Shown piece after piece: positions 1-8,481 of a DNA stretch of 64,000 bases. The notes under the pieces were generated by a model. It searched no databases and had not been told where the DNA came from. It saw only the letters and a list, made by a program, of their open reading frames with translations. Location of the stretch: positions 245,451-309,450 of the forward strand of contig JADJPB010000008.1 of NCBI GenBank assembly GCA_016713445.1. The letters run 5' to 3'. How positions within the stretch are numbered: the first letter of the stretch is position 1; every line of letters begins with the position of its first letter. The stretch comes from Bacteroidota bacterium (GTDB taxonomy: Bacteria; Bacteroidota; Bacteroidia; AKYH767-A; OLB10). Position numbers and translations under genes: made by a program.

Positions 1-744
1 TTTCTTCCAGTTTCTTCAACGGGGCATATGATCATCGCGTCTTCGTTAATGGGAATAGCGGATGATCCGTTTACTAAAACATTTACAGTAGCAATTCAAT
101 TTGGCGCAATCCTTTCTGTTGTTGTTTTGTATTACAAAAGATTTTTACAAAGTATTTCTTTCTACAAAAACTTTGGGTGGCATTTATGCCCGCTGCACTA
201 TTAGGTTTTTTTGATGGATGATCTAATTGATATGTTACTTTCGAATGTATTGGTAGTTGCTTTTACACTATTGGCAGGAGGTGTTGTTTTAGTCTTTATT
301 GATTCATGGGTTAAAGGCGGAGAAGGAGAAGATGCGAAACATATTACTTATCCACGGGCTTTAAAAATTGGGATGTTTCAATGCATCGCCATGATTCCTG
401 GAATCTCCCGTTCTGCAGCAACAATCATTGGCGGAATGGTTGCGAAGTTAGATCGGAAAACAGCTGCGGAATTTTCATTTTTTCTGGCAGTACCTACCAT
501 GTTCGCAGCTACTATTTATAAAGTATTTAAGTTCGCGAAATCAGGTGTAGGTGTAAGTCCTGAGCAAGTAAATTTGTTGTTGATTGGCAATATTGTCGGA
601 TTTGTGGTGGCTGCATTTGCTATCAAATCCTTCATTGCTTTTTTGACTAAATATGGATTCCTATATTTTGGATATTATCGCATTTTTGTGGGTGTCTTAA
701 TTATTGTTCTCTCTATACTTGGAGTAGATCTTCAACTCGTCTAA
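1..744 (+). CDS. uppP: Undecaprenyl-diphosphatase UppP/BacA (5' truncated by window edge, two frame changes)
   Basis: Integral membrane enzyme that dephosphorylates undecaprenyl diphosphate to recycle the lipid carrier for peptidoglycan. Reading frame 1 from the first base gives the family signature PVSSTGHM followed by a hydrophobic segment; the second half carries PGISRSAATI, the other catalytic motif, and several membrane segments. The N-terminus lies before the window. Frame 1 breaks near 174-178, where one more G restores NFGVAFMPAALLGF. It breaks again in the T run at 205-212, where one T fewer restores the continuation into DDLIDM. Both are homopolymer indels, so the gene is probably intact in the organism. 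The stop is one base before the start of truB, suggesting co-transcription. Confidence 0.93.
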
Positions 745-745
745 A

Positions 746-1463
746 ATGAATTTAGAAAGTCCGGAAGGAGTAATACTTCTGATGAATAAACCTTTAAACT
801 GGACATCATTTGATGTCGTGAACAAGGTACGATGGCTATCAAAAGCGAAAAAGGTCGGACATGCGGGAACGTTAGATCCTTTAGCTACTGGACTTCTCAT
901 TTTATGTAGCGGCAAAAAAGACAAAAACCATCGATGAAATTCAAGCCACCGAAAAAGAATATACTGGTACTTTTTTTCTTGGTGCGACAACGCCATCTTT
1001 CGACTTAGAAACTGAAATAGATCAAAAATTCGACATCAGTCATATAACGGAAGCGGATATCCGAAAAACACTCCAAAAGTTTACTGGCAAAATTCATCAA
1101 ATCCCCCCCATGCACTCTGCAATTAAACTGGGTGGAAAAAGAGCTTACTCTGCAGCTCGATCCGGAGAAACCATGGAATTACCACCTCGGGAATTGTTCA
1201 TTCGTGAATTTGAATTGACCGGTAGCGAATTGCCATTGATCCATTTTAGGGTTGTTTGTAGCAAAGGAACTTATATCCGGGCCCTAGCTCGTGATCTAGG
1301 AAAAGAACTTGGGGCGGGTGCTTATTTACATGCTCTTTGCAGAACCAAAATTGGAGAATATTCACTTTCAGATGCTTACACTATTGAACAAGTGATAGAG
1401 CATTATCAAAAAAAGAAAGAAGAAAAAAGGTCGATTGATTCAAAACTCACTAAAGACCAATAA
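746..1463 (+). CDS. truB: tRNA pseudouridine(55) synthase TruB (one frame change)
   Basis: Converts U55 of the tRNA T-loop to pseudouridine. The first 55 or so codons contain VGHAGTLDPLATG, the TruB catalytic motif whose Asp is the nucleophile. The frame then breaks in the A6 run at 914-919. Removing one A gives KTKTIDEIQATEKEYTGTF and joins the rest, which includes QIPPMHSAIKLGGKRAY and CSKGTYIRALARDLG, both typical of TruB. Joined length is about 239 residues, normal for the family. It begins two bases after the uppP stop, so the two are probably one operon. The break looks like a sequencing error rather than a pseudogene because both halves are well conserved. Confidence 0.92.
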
Positions 1464-1525
1464 GATAGTGCAATAAAAGTTTTTACTTATTGTTTTTCAA
1501 TTAATTAGACCTCCTGAAATAGCGT

Positions 1526-1551
1526 TTGCCTTCATTATTGATGTATCTTTG
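1526..1551 (+). promoter_or_regulatory. Candidate promoter of queA
   Basis: TATCTTTG at 1544-1551 matches the Bacteroidota -7 box TAnnTTTG. A TTG at 1526-1528 could be the -33 element, although the 15-base spacing is shorter than usual. It lies in the gap between truB and queA. Confidence 0.5.
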
Positions 1552-1640
1552 CATCCCGTTTTATCGGGACCTTACTAATCTTACAAAACCACTTCCTTCC
1601 TTTTTAAGAAGGAAATACATAAAAACTCAGCCCGTAAGCT
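1552..1640 (+). promoter_or_regulatory. Leader of queA with two small hairpins
   Basis: The 89 bases between the candidate promoter and queA contain TCCCG/CGGGA (1554-1558 with 1565-1569) and TTCCTTC/GAAGGAA (1593-1599 with 1608-1614). They could affect translation. I see no match to a preQ1 riboswitch, so no regulator is assigned. Confidence 0.3.
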
Positions 1641-2693
1641 ATGAAGTTAACAAAATTCAAATTTGGTTTCAACGAGAAACTTCTTGCCAATCATCCAGCA
1701 GCGAATAGAGATGAATCCCGTTTAATGGTAGTTCATCGTAAGTCGGGCAAGATTTTGCACAAGACTTTTAAAGATATCCTTGATTATTTCGAAGACGGTG
1801 ATGCTTTAGTGTTAAACAATACTAAAGTTTTTCCAGCTCGTCTTTATGGTAATAAAGAAAAGACAGGCGCTAAAATTGAAGTTTTCTTACTTCGTGAATT
1901 AAATGCAGAGAGTAAACTTTGGGATGTTCTTGTTGATCCAGCTCGTAAAATTAGAATTGGCAACAAACTCTATTTTGGGGATGATGATATGTTGGTTGCT
2001 GAAGTAATAGACAATACAACATCCAGAGGAAGAACCTTAAGATTTTTGTTTGATGGAACATCGGCTGAATTCAGAGATGTTATTGAACAACTCGGTCATA
2101 CTCCCCTTCCAAAATACATCAAAAGAAAAGCGGAACCAGCCGATAAAGAACGTTATCAAACGGTATTTGCTAAAAATGAAGGTGCCGTTGCTGCTCCTAC
2201 TGCCGGTTTACATTTCAGCAGAGAATTATTGAAGCGTCTTGAATTAAAAGGAGTGAATTTAGCAGAGGTAACTTTACATGTTGGCTTGGGAACTTTTCGT
2301 CCAGTTGAAGTGGAAGATTTGACCAAACACAAAATGGATTCCGAACAATTTGCTGTGAATGAAGAAGCCGTAGCTATCGTCAATAAAGCTTTAGCGAATA
2401 AGAAAAATATTTGTGCTGTTGGTACCACGGCTATGCGTGCTTTAGAATCTTCTGTAAGCACAATGGGCGAGTTGAAAGCGAATGAAGGATGGACGAATAA
2501 ATTTATTTTCCCACCTTATGATTTCAGCATTGCGAACATGATGATCACCAATTTTCATATGCCTGAGTCTACTTTACTGATGATGACTACTGCTTTTGGC
2601 GGTTATGATTTAATCATGGAAGCTTATAAAGTAGCGCAGAAGGAAAAATATCGTTTCTTCAGCTATGGAGATGCTTTATTGATCCTTGACTAA
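1641..2693 (+). CDS. queA: S-adenosylmethionine:tRNA ribosyltransferase-isomerase QueA
   Basis: Transfers and isomerises the ribosyl group of SAM onto 7-aminomethyl-7-deazaguanine in tRNA, giving epoxyqueuosine. The 350-residue protein is full length. It carries LVLNNTKVFPARLYG near residue 60, PTAGLHFSRELL in the middle, LHVGLGTFRPV, and NFHMPESTLLMM near the C-terminus, all hallmarks of QueA. The ATG at 1641 lies just before the conserved start of the family; the in-frame window upstream is short. Its stop codon abuts the ispD start (TAAATG), so the two are translationally adjacent. The next enzyme of the pathway, QueG, is encoded at 26301-27236 in this window. Confidence 0.97.
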   Translation: MKLTKFKFGFNEKLLANHPAANRDESRLMVVHRKSGKILHKTFKDILDYFEDGDALVLNNTKVFPARLYGNKEKTGAKIEVFLLRELNAESKLWDVLVDPARKIRIGNKLYFGDDDMLVAEVIDNTTSRGRTLRFLFDGTSAEFRDVIEQLGHTPLPKYIKRKAEPADKERYQTVFAKNEGAVAAPTAGLHFSRELLKRLELKGVNLAEVTLHVGLGTFRPVEVEDLTKHKMDSEQFAVNEEAVAIVNKALANKKNICAVGTTAMRALESSVSTMGELKANEGWTNKFIFPPYDFSIANMMITNFHMPESTLLMMTTAFGGYDLIMEAYKVAQKEKYRFFSYGDALLILD

Positions 2694-3356
2694 ATGGATC
2701 GTTATGTCATTTTAGTAGCAGGTGGAAGAGGCACCCGAATGCAGGGAAGCCTCCCCAAGCAATTCCTGCTTCTTCAAGGCGAACCCATTTTAGTGCATAC
2801 CTTACGTAAATTTTCACTTCCTGGATTTCATGTCATCGTTGTGATGAATCCCGATTTCATGGAATATTGGGAAGATCAGTGTAAGATTTCATTGGATATT
2901 CCCAAGCACCAATTGATTGCAGGTGGTCAAAGCAGGGCACAGTCTGTTGCAAACGGTTTGGCTCAAATACCTGAAAACTGCCTAGTAGCCATTCACGATG
3001 CCGTACGCCCGCTATGTTCTACAGATCTCATTTACAGACTATTCAAAGCTTGTGAGATGGAAGGGTCAGCAATTCCTGTTGTAGCTTGTAAGGACTCGCT
3101 TCGTCTCATTATGCCAGAAGGCAGTAAGTCAGTCAACAGAGAAAATTACAAAGCTGTACAGACCCCGCAAGTCTTTCACAGTAAAAAAATTAAAGATGCG
3201 TTCTCCTCTCTAGCCATTGAAACTTTTACAGATGAAGCTTCTGTTTATGAAGCAGCAGGGAATAAAGTTCATCTTGTAGAGGGCGAAGAAAGCAATATTA
3301 AGATCACTGTGCCTTCAGATATTCAGATGGCTACCGCCTTTTTAGCACTGAAATAA
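2694..3356 (+). CDS. ispD: 2-C-methyl-D-erythritol 4-phosphate cytidylyltransferase IspD
   Basis: Third step of the non-mevalonate isoprenoid pathway: joins CTP and MEP to give CDP-methylerythritol. The 220 residues are the usual family length. AGGRGTRMQGSLPKQF near residue 9 is the nucleotide-binding glycine-rich loop with its conserved Arg and Lys. IHDAVRPL near residue 100 and VQTPQVF near residue 160 are further IspD signatures. The ATG follows the queA stop with no gap, so it is probably translated from the queA mRNA. No other isoprenoid gene is visible nearby. Confidence 0.96.
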   Translation: MDRYVILVAGGRGTRMQGSLPKQFLLLQGEPILVHTLRKFSLPGFHVIVVMNPDFMEYWEDQCKISLDIPKHQLIAGGQSRAQSVANGLAQIPENCLVAIHDAVRPLCSTDLIYRLFKACEMEGSAIPVVACKDSLRLIMPEGSKSVNRENYKAVQTPQVFHSKKIKDAFSSLAIETFTDEASVYEAAGNKVHLVEGEESNIKITVPSDIQMATAFLALK

Positions 3357-3567
3357 TCCTATTTACTACGATCCTAATTTTAATTTCATCATCCTTCCTT
3401 CTTGCTTTCTTAATTTTGTAAGATTACCAAGAGAAATGTACGTTTCTCTCGAATGATTTTCGCAACTCCATGATTACGCAATACGTACAATAAAACTAAC
3501 AAGTTATTGTTTAATTCTAATTGGATAGATGTGAAATCCATCTTCTGAAAAACCTATCATTGTAAAA

Positions 3568-5199
3568 ATGCAGCAAAGAAAATTTAGATTAACAACATTT
3601 CAGCGAGGATTTGTCTTGATGATTTCGAGTTTGCTATTTTCTTTTTTTCAAACTTTTGGGCATACGAAAGGAAACGACACCCTTCCCACCATCAAAGTTT
3701 CAAATTTTAATGTAGAAAAGGTAGATGGATTAATTTCCAACGAACGAGAAATTCGTGCAGGGCTTTTGTTTGATGTAGAACGAAAAAAAATACTTTGGGA
3801 AAAAGAAATGGATAATCCTTATCCAATAGCTTCTTTAACGAAGATGATGGTTTGCTTGCTGGCGAATGAGGATTTAAATGCAGGAACAGTTTGCTTGGAT
3901 GATCGCATCACGGTTACCAGAACTTACAAGAAGAGATTGCGTCGCAGACGATATTCTACTTATACAGTGGAAGAAAAATATTCTTTTGAGGATTTACTGA
4001 AGATGGCACTAGTGGCTTCTCACAATGAAAGTACGGTGTGGATTGCTAAGCATTGCGCTGGAAACCTCGACACTTTTGTGGCGCGTATGAATGCCAAAGC
4101 TAAGGAGTTAGGAATGAGTCAAACTCAATATTACAATACTTCTGGACTTCCAGGTGGAAGATCTACACCTGACAATAGCAGTACAGCACGAGATCAGTTA
4201 ATTTTAGGATTAGAAATTCTAAACCACCCTAAACTTGTTGAAATATCTTCCATACCCTACATCAATGTACATAATGGAAAAGGAAATATCAGTTTCAGAA
4301 ATCACAATGGACTTGTCATCAATTACGGGCAAGAGGTGGATGGGATTAAAACCGGATATACAAAGGCTGCCGGATTTTGTTTAGTGGCTGCTGCAAAGAG
4401 AGGTGAACACAGATTGATCAGTGTTGTGTTTGGATGCAGAGGTCCGTGGGTGAGAAACGGTATTGTTGCCAACATGATGAATACCTATTATGATGCGATT
4501 AAGTTAGGCAGACTTGGAGAAAGTAATCCAGCGACGAATGATTCAAAATTATTTTTAGATAGTGTTCAACGCGGACTTGCTTTCATTCGACCTAGCATCG
4601 AGCCAAAGACGCCCGACAATGCAAGTGATGAAAGTTATGCATATACCTATAAAACGGTTACTCAAAAAGTAAAAAAGGGACATAAGGTGAGAAGTGGAGA
4701 GAATTTGGGGAAAATCGCAAACCGATATAATGTTACCGTGAATGAATTATCGAAGTGGAATAAACTAAGAAGTTCAACAATTCGCCCTGGCCAAACACTT
4801 TATGTTTATTCAACGGTAAAGAAAAGAATTCAAGTTAAACTTGTTGTTGATCCCGAAGAAAGCATAGCGGATATGGAATCTACTCCTGATTCTACAGAAC
4901 AATATGCAACAACGTTGAAGAGTGAACATTTACCACATAAGACAGGTGAAACTAAATTAGACACCACCATTGATTCGAAAGCAGGCTCTAAGCAGTCCAT
5001 TTCCAATAAACAGAGTCAAGAAGAAGATAAAAATAAAAGCGAATTTATCTATCATACCGTTCAACCCGGAGATACTTTGTGGAATATTGCACAACGCTAT
5101 CGTACTGATTTAAAGGAACTCAAAAAGTTAAATAAAATTGGCAAATCCAATGGTATTCGAAGCGGCACAAAACTAAAGATTCCTATTAGTGGCGGATAA
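3568..5199 (+). CDS. D-alanyl-D-alanine carboxypeptidase (S11 family) with two LysM domains
   Basis: A periplasmic penicillin-binding protein of the DacA/PBP5 type that trims the terminal D-Ala of peptidoglycan stem peptides. The N-terminus has a basic patch and hydrophobic segment (residues 9-30), a signal peptide or anchor. The serine peptidase triad is complete: SLTK at 89-92 (nucleophile Ser89, Lys92), SHN at 151-153 and KTG at 261-263. Two LysM modules follow at about 365-412 and 494-540 (the second starts YHTVQPGDTLWNIA), separated by a Ser/Thr/Lys-rich linker. Usual S11 enzymes have a C-terminal amphipathic anchor instead, so here peptidoglycan binding probably replaces membrane anchoring. 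A 211-base gap precedes the gene; TAATTTTG at 3411-3418 is a possible -7 box. Confidence 0.92.
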   Translation: MQQRKFRLTTFQRGFVLMISSLLFSFFQTFGHTKGNDTLPTIKVSNFNVEKVDGLISNEREIRAGLLFDVERKKILWEKEMDNPYPIASLTKMMVCLLANEDLNAGTVCLDDRITVTRTYKKRLRRRRYSTYTVEEKYSFEDLLKMALVASHNESTVWIAKHCAGNLDTFVARMNAKAKELGMSQTQYYNTSGLPGGRSTPDNSSTARDQLILGLEILNHPKLVEISSIPYINVHNGKGNISFRNHNGLVINYGQEVDGIKTGYTKAAGFCLVAAAKRGEHRLISVVFGCRGPWVRNGIVANMMNTYYDAIKLGRLGESNPATNDSKLFLDSVQRGLAFIRPSIEPKTPDNASDESYAYTYKTVTQKVKKGHKVRSGENLGKIANRYNVTVNELSKWNKLRSSTIRPGQTLYVYSTVKKRIQVKLVVDPEESIADMESTPDSTEQYATTLKSEHLPHKTGETKLDTTIDSKAGSKQSISNKQSQEEDKNKSEFIYHTVQPGDTLWNIAQRYRTDLKELKKLNKIGKSNGIRSGTKLKIPISGG

Positions 5200-5231
5200 T
5201 TTTTTTTGTACTTTTACGTTCAAAGAAAGTT

Positions 5232-5783
5232 ATGGCTAGATCAATTATTATGCTGTTGATGGTACTTGTACTGTCGCCCATTGCAAATTTCGCACAGGAA
5301 AACACTTCACTTCCAATTGACGAAAAGACGGGACTTATTTCCTTTACCAAGGTAAATGAAGTAGCAAACACCACTCCCACCGAATTATACCAAAGAGCTT
5401 TAACATGGGCTTCTACTTTTTATAAGAATCCGACGGATGTAATTCGTGAAAGAGATTCTGTAAATGGATCTATTCTTTGCAAAGCAAGATTTAAAATTTC
5501 AAATCCGGCCGATAAAAAAACACCGGTTACAGATGCGGGCAATGTGATGTATAGTTTAAAACTTCAATTTAAGGATGGCCGCTACCGTTATGAATTGAAT
5601 GAGATAAATTGGAAACAGCAATCGTATTTTGCTGCGGAGCGATGGATGGACAAAGCTTCAAGTTCCTACCAACCGAATTTCGAATCTTATTTACAACAAA
5701 CTCAAACGGAAGTAAATCGTATTTTAACGAGTTTGGAAAAAGCGATGTCAACTGCGCCATCAGCTAAGGCGGATGATTGGTAG
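5232..5783 (+). CDS. DUF4468 domain protein, secreted
   Basis: Residues 1-20 form a signal peptide ending near NFAQ. The rest fits the DUF4468 family of Bacteroidota, in which a TBP-like fold follows the signal: LPIDEKTGLISFTKV, then ELYQRALTWASTFYKN. The C-terminal part has the alternating pattern YSLKLQFKDGRYRYELNEI. The family has no known function and is often periplasmic. At 183 residues the length is typical. It lies 32 bases after the carboxypeptidase gene on the same strand and may share its transcript. No catalytic residues are evident. Confidence 0.8.
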   Translation: MARSIIMLLMVLVLSPIANFAQENTSLPIDEKTGLISFTKVNEVANTTPTELYQRALTWASTFYKNPTDVIRERDSVNGSILCKARFKISNPADKKTPVTDAGNVMYSLKLQFKDGRYRYELNEINWKQQSYFAAERWMDKASSSYQPNFESYLQQTQTEVNRILTSLEKAMSTAPSAKADDW

Positions 5784-5822
5784 ATATAATATAATTTTAT
5801 AAATCCTCCTTCTTTGCTCTGC

Positions 5823-5997
5823 GCCTTAGCGAGAAAATTTATGAATTTTATTTAGCAATACTAATTATCAAATAGAAAAAGCAAATGTTGAATGCTATAA
5901 TTCAGTCTAAAGAGACTCAAAGTTTTTCACTCTGCCAAATTTTCTCGCTAAGGCTTTACTACGCTAATATTTCTCGCCAAGGCGCAGAGGCGCTAAG
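5823..5997. repeat. Inverted repeat with 18-bp perfect arms plus a third partial copy
   Basis: GCCTTAGCGAGAAAATTT at 5823-5840 is the exact reverse complement of 5937-5954. A third related stretch, TTTCTCGCCAAGGCGCAG, begins near 5968 and continues into GAGGCGCTAAGC. This purine-rich 'gcgcc/aaggcg' text resembles short intergenic repeats scattered in many Bacteroidota genomes. The stretch 5784-6039 holds no gene that I can support. Confidence 0.7.
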
Positions 5998-6039
5998 CCA
6001 TTCGGTCGCTTTCTCTTCGCTAAAGTTGCTCACAAAGTC

Positions 6040-7032
6040 TTATTGTATTCGTTTACACTTCACGTGATCATGAAATTGGGGTTGATGGATATTTACATTT
6101 TCCAATAACACCAGCCCCGGTTTTAATCCAACTTTAATTTTTCCGAAAACACTCTCCATTCCGAGAAATGCTGCACCGTTCACCGTGGCAGCTTTAACGA
6201 GGACTTCAAAGGGGATTGATGGGAAATGTTTGTGAATACACTTTACCTTCGTATACGTATTATGGACCAACTGCAATTTATTTTTTGGGAAGAGTGGCAA
6301 TAGCTTTTGTAGTGGAGATTCTTCACCAAATGGAATAAAACCTTCGAAAGAAATTTTATTGGCTTTGAAAAAATCAACGAGTGGTCCCGATTTATCTTTA
6401 CAAAATTGTAATTCATCCAACGACTCTTGCATGTGTATAGAGAGCGGATCTCCTACATTAATATTACTAAAAATTAAATTCAATAATTCTGTCGGACAAG
6501 AATACGGGGCATGTGGGGTAAGAGAAGCTGTGCTCATACTTCCATTTAAAAACTCTTGCTGAAGCGCTAATCCCTTCGCTACAATTGCATTTGCGAATGA
6601 AGGATTCAATCCGAGTAACTCAATAAAAGTATGATAATAAATTTTACTTTTTGTTTTTACACTATTTGATCGGCTGAAATTTGAAATATCTCCCACTGCA
6701 ACAATTCCCTCTTCCCACATTTCCCTATCGGCGTTGTGCATGGAATTTATCTGCGCTGCTTCGTCTGCTTGAAAACGTGCCGACAAAAGTTGCTCAATAA
6801 ATCCTTTCATTCCTCCCGCATTAGGCCTAATCTCATTCTTTAGATGGGACAATTCCAGATGACAGTGTGTATTTACAAAACCGGGAATTACAACGCCCTT
6901 TAACGAAACAGCATCCTCACGAAAACCACTCGCTATCTCTGTAATGGTTCCATCCGGCAAAACAGAAACACATACATAGCTAAGTGCTGCGCCGTCATTC
7001 GTGATTAATAAAGGGATATTGTATTGTAACAC
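6040..7032 (-). CDS. Amidohydrolase-superfamily protein with an internal deletion
   Basis: Resembles the metal-dependent hydrolases that include SsnA/TrzN-like and aminodeoxyfutalosine deaminase-like proteins. GFVNTHCHLEL gives metal ligands His56 and His58; LTPHAPYS gives His174, SIHMQES gives His200 and LVHNTY gives His257. In the family, the segment after HNT normally runs about 50-60 residues and contains a GTDSLASN-type motif whose Asp completes the metal site. Here HNTY is followed within six residues by the FPSIPFEVL helix, so that Asp is absent and the protein is 330 residues instead of about 380. The reading frame is kept. It may be inactive, or bases may be missing from the sequence. 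Start is GTG at 7032; a near-consensus -7 box lies 4 bases upstream. Confidence 0.8.
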   Translation of the reverse strand: MLQYNIPLLITNDGAALSYVCVSVLPDGTITEIASGFREDAVSLKGVVIPGFVNTHCHLELSHLKNEIRPNAGGMKGFIEQLLSARFQADEAAQINSMHNADREMWEEGIVAVGDISNFSRSNSVKTKSKIYYHTFIELLGLNPSFANAIVAKGLALQQEFLNGSMSTASLTPHAPYSCPTELLNLIFSNINVGDPLSIHMQESLDELQFCKDKSGPLVDFFKANKISFEGFIPFGEESPLQKLLPLFPKNKLQLVHNTYTKVKCIHKHFPSIPFEVLVKAATVNGAAFLGMESVFGKIKVGLKPGLVLLENVNIHQPQFHDHVKCKRIQ

Positions 7033-7036
7033 GGGA

Positions 7037-7044
7037 CGAAATTA
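7037..7044 (-). promoter_or_regulatory. Candidate -7 box 4 nt before the amidohydrolase start
   Basis: On the minus strand this reads TAATTTCG, one mismatch from TAnnTTTG. Only four bases separate it from the GTG start, so a transcript from here would be leaderless. Confidence 0.35.
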
Positions 7045-7150
7045 ATGATAAAGATTGCCAAATATCAATCAATCGGATTTTTCCGGTTCAAAAAAGAGAG
7101 GATGCGCATGAATGCAGCGAAACCCTTGTAAGAGAACCAGCTTTTAAATC

Positions 7151-8221
7151 TTAAGAACAATGTTCTTTCTTTTCAAAATCGAGAATATTAATTTCGACAC
7201 AATGCTCTTGAATTAACTGGTGAAATTCTTTTTGAAGTGCAGCACCGAAAGGTGGATCCAATACTTCTAGATTCATTTCAAGACTCAACAATTCGCTGAG
7301 GTGATTTAGATTGAGTGAACCAATACTCACCCATTGTTTATCGACCACACAGGCCTTCGCATGTAATACAGCCTCTTTGTATTCGAAAATACGAATTCCA
7401 TTTCTTAATAATTTATCGTATAAATACTGCGTTGCCGGTTTAATAAATGGAACATCACTCATCTTACCTAAAACAATATTCACTTTTCGTCCTCGCTTGC
7501 TAGCGCGCACAAGAATTTTCAGGAGGCGTCGCGATGGAATAAAATAACTCGCAAAAATTAATATTTCATCATTTGCATTACCCAGCATGGTTTTATAAGC
7601 AGTAGAGATTTCATTTTTTCCCCGAATCCAATCGTTGCGCGTCATCCTGACTTTCACGCCGTCTGTTTCTAAAGGAATAAAATACGATTCGCTTTTAACA
7701 CGCTTTAAAGTAAACTTTTTACTAAAAATATGCTCGCACACTTCTTGCACTTCGGCAGCTACTTTGCCTTCCGCCAAAATTGCAAAATCGAGCCAAGGTA
7801 ATTGTTCTTTGTTTCCACGGTACTTATCAGCGATATTTACTCCACCTACTAATACTTTCTTTTTATCAACGACACAAACTTTATGATGTAAACGTCGTCC
7901 TGCTTGAAAAATACCTGGAAAAGGCATCTCTGAAAAAAAGCGAAATAAAATTCCCACTTCCTGCATACGTGTTTTAAATGCGGAACCTAAACTCATCGAA
8001 CCAAAACCATCCACCATTAAAAAAACAATTACCCCTCTTTGAACGGCTTCTTCCAATGCTTGCAAGACTCTTTTTCCAGTTTCATCCAATTCAAAAATGT
8101 ACACCTGAAGATGCAGTATATGTTTGCTTTCGTGAATTAATTCCAATAAAGCATTAAAATAGGATTCCCCTCCGTGTACCAAACGGACCGTATGCCCCGG
8201 AATAAATTCTTTTCTTTGCAA
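7151..8221 (-). CDS. Phospholipase D-family protein, cardiolipin synthase-like
   Basis: Two HKD motifs (HxKxxxxD), the mark of the phospholipase D superfamily, are intact: His112-Lys114-Asp119 (HHKVCVVD) and His287-Lys289-Asp294 (HAKACVVD). Each is followed by the usual GG/SxN stretch (VGGVNIAD, IGSLNLNHLS). The layout matches ClsB-type cardiolipin synthases, which join phosphatidyl groups into cardiolipin, and the 356 residues lack the N-terminal membrane helices of ClsA. A nuclease or other phosphatidyltransferase role cannot be excluded. Transcribed alone; TAAATTTG on the minus strand at 8244-8251 is a good -7 box 22 bases upstream. Confidence 0.85.
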   Translation of the reverse strand: MQRKEFIPGHTVRLVHGGESYFNALLELIHESKHILHLQVYIFELDETGKRVLQALEEAVQRGVIVFLMVDGFGSMSLGSAFKTRMQEVGILFRFFSEMPFPGIFQAGRRLHHKVCVVDKKKVLVGGVNIADKYRGNKEQLPWLDFAILAEGKVAAEVQEVCEHIFSKKFTLKRVKSESYFIPLETDGVKVRMTRNDWIRGKNEISTAYKTMLGNANDEILIFASYFIPSRRLLKILVRASKRGRKVNIVLGKMSDVPFIKPATQYLYDKLLRNGIRIFEYKEAVLHAKACVVDKQWVSIGSLNLNHLSELLSLEMNLEVLDPPFGAALQKEFHQLIQEHCVEINILDFEKKEHCS

Positions 8222-8243
8222 AGGAGTGGATAAATTTTAATTA

Positions 8244-8251
8244 CAAATTTA
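8244..8251 (-). promoter_or_regulatory. Candidate -7 box of the cardiolipin synthase-like gene
   Basis: Reads TAAATTTG on the minus strand, an exact TAnnTTTG match, 22 bases before the start codon. Confidence 0.5.
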
Positions 8252-8362
8252 CTTAAGAAAAAGAGATAAACTTCTTTTATCAAAACTAATAGATGGCATT
8301 TCACGCATCTGAAATTTATTGTTTGATATTGATTAGCCCGCCTAGATAAGGGGGTGAATTCA

Positions 8363-8392
8363 TGTAGAGACGCTATTAATGGCGTCTCTACA
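8363..8392. repeat. 11-bp perfect hairpin (TGTAGAGACGC / GCGTCTCTACA)
   Basis: TGTAGAGACGC at 8363-8373 pairs with 8382-8392 across an 8-base loop. It lies between the ends and starts of two minus-strand genes, in a 260-base gap with no gene. There is no T tract, so it is more like a dispersed palindromic repeat than a classical terminator. Very similar GTAGAGACG...CGTCTCTAC palindromes are, from memory, common in Cyanobacteria and other phyla. Confidence 0.7.
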
Positions 8393-8481
8393 AATTTACG
8401 ATTAGTCGCTAGGCTTCGTATCTGCTTGCTAAATGCAGGATCAAACTATTTGCTAGTTGTTGCTACACTTTTAACTTAACA

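Noticed and set aside
1552..1640. preQ1 riboswitch in the queA leader
   Set aside because: Two small hairpins exist but the preQ1-I or -II consensus is not recognisable.
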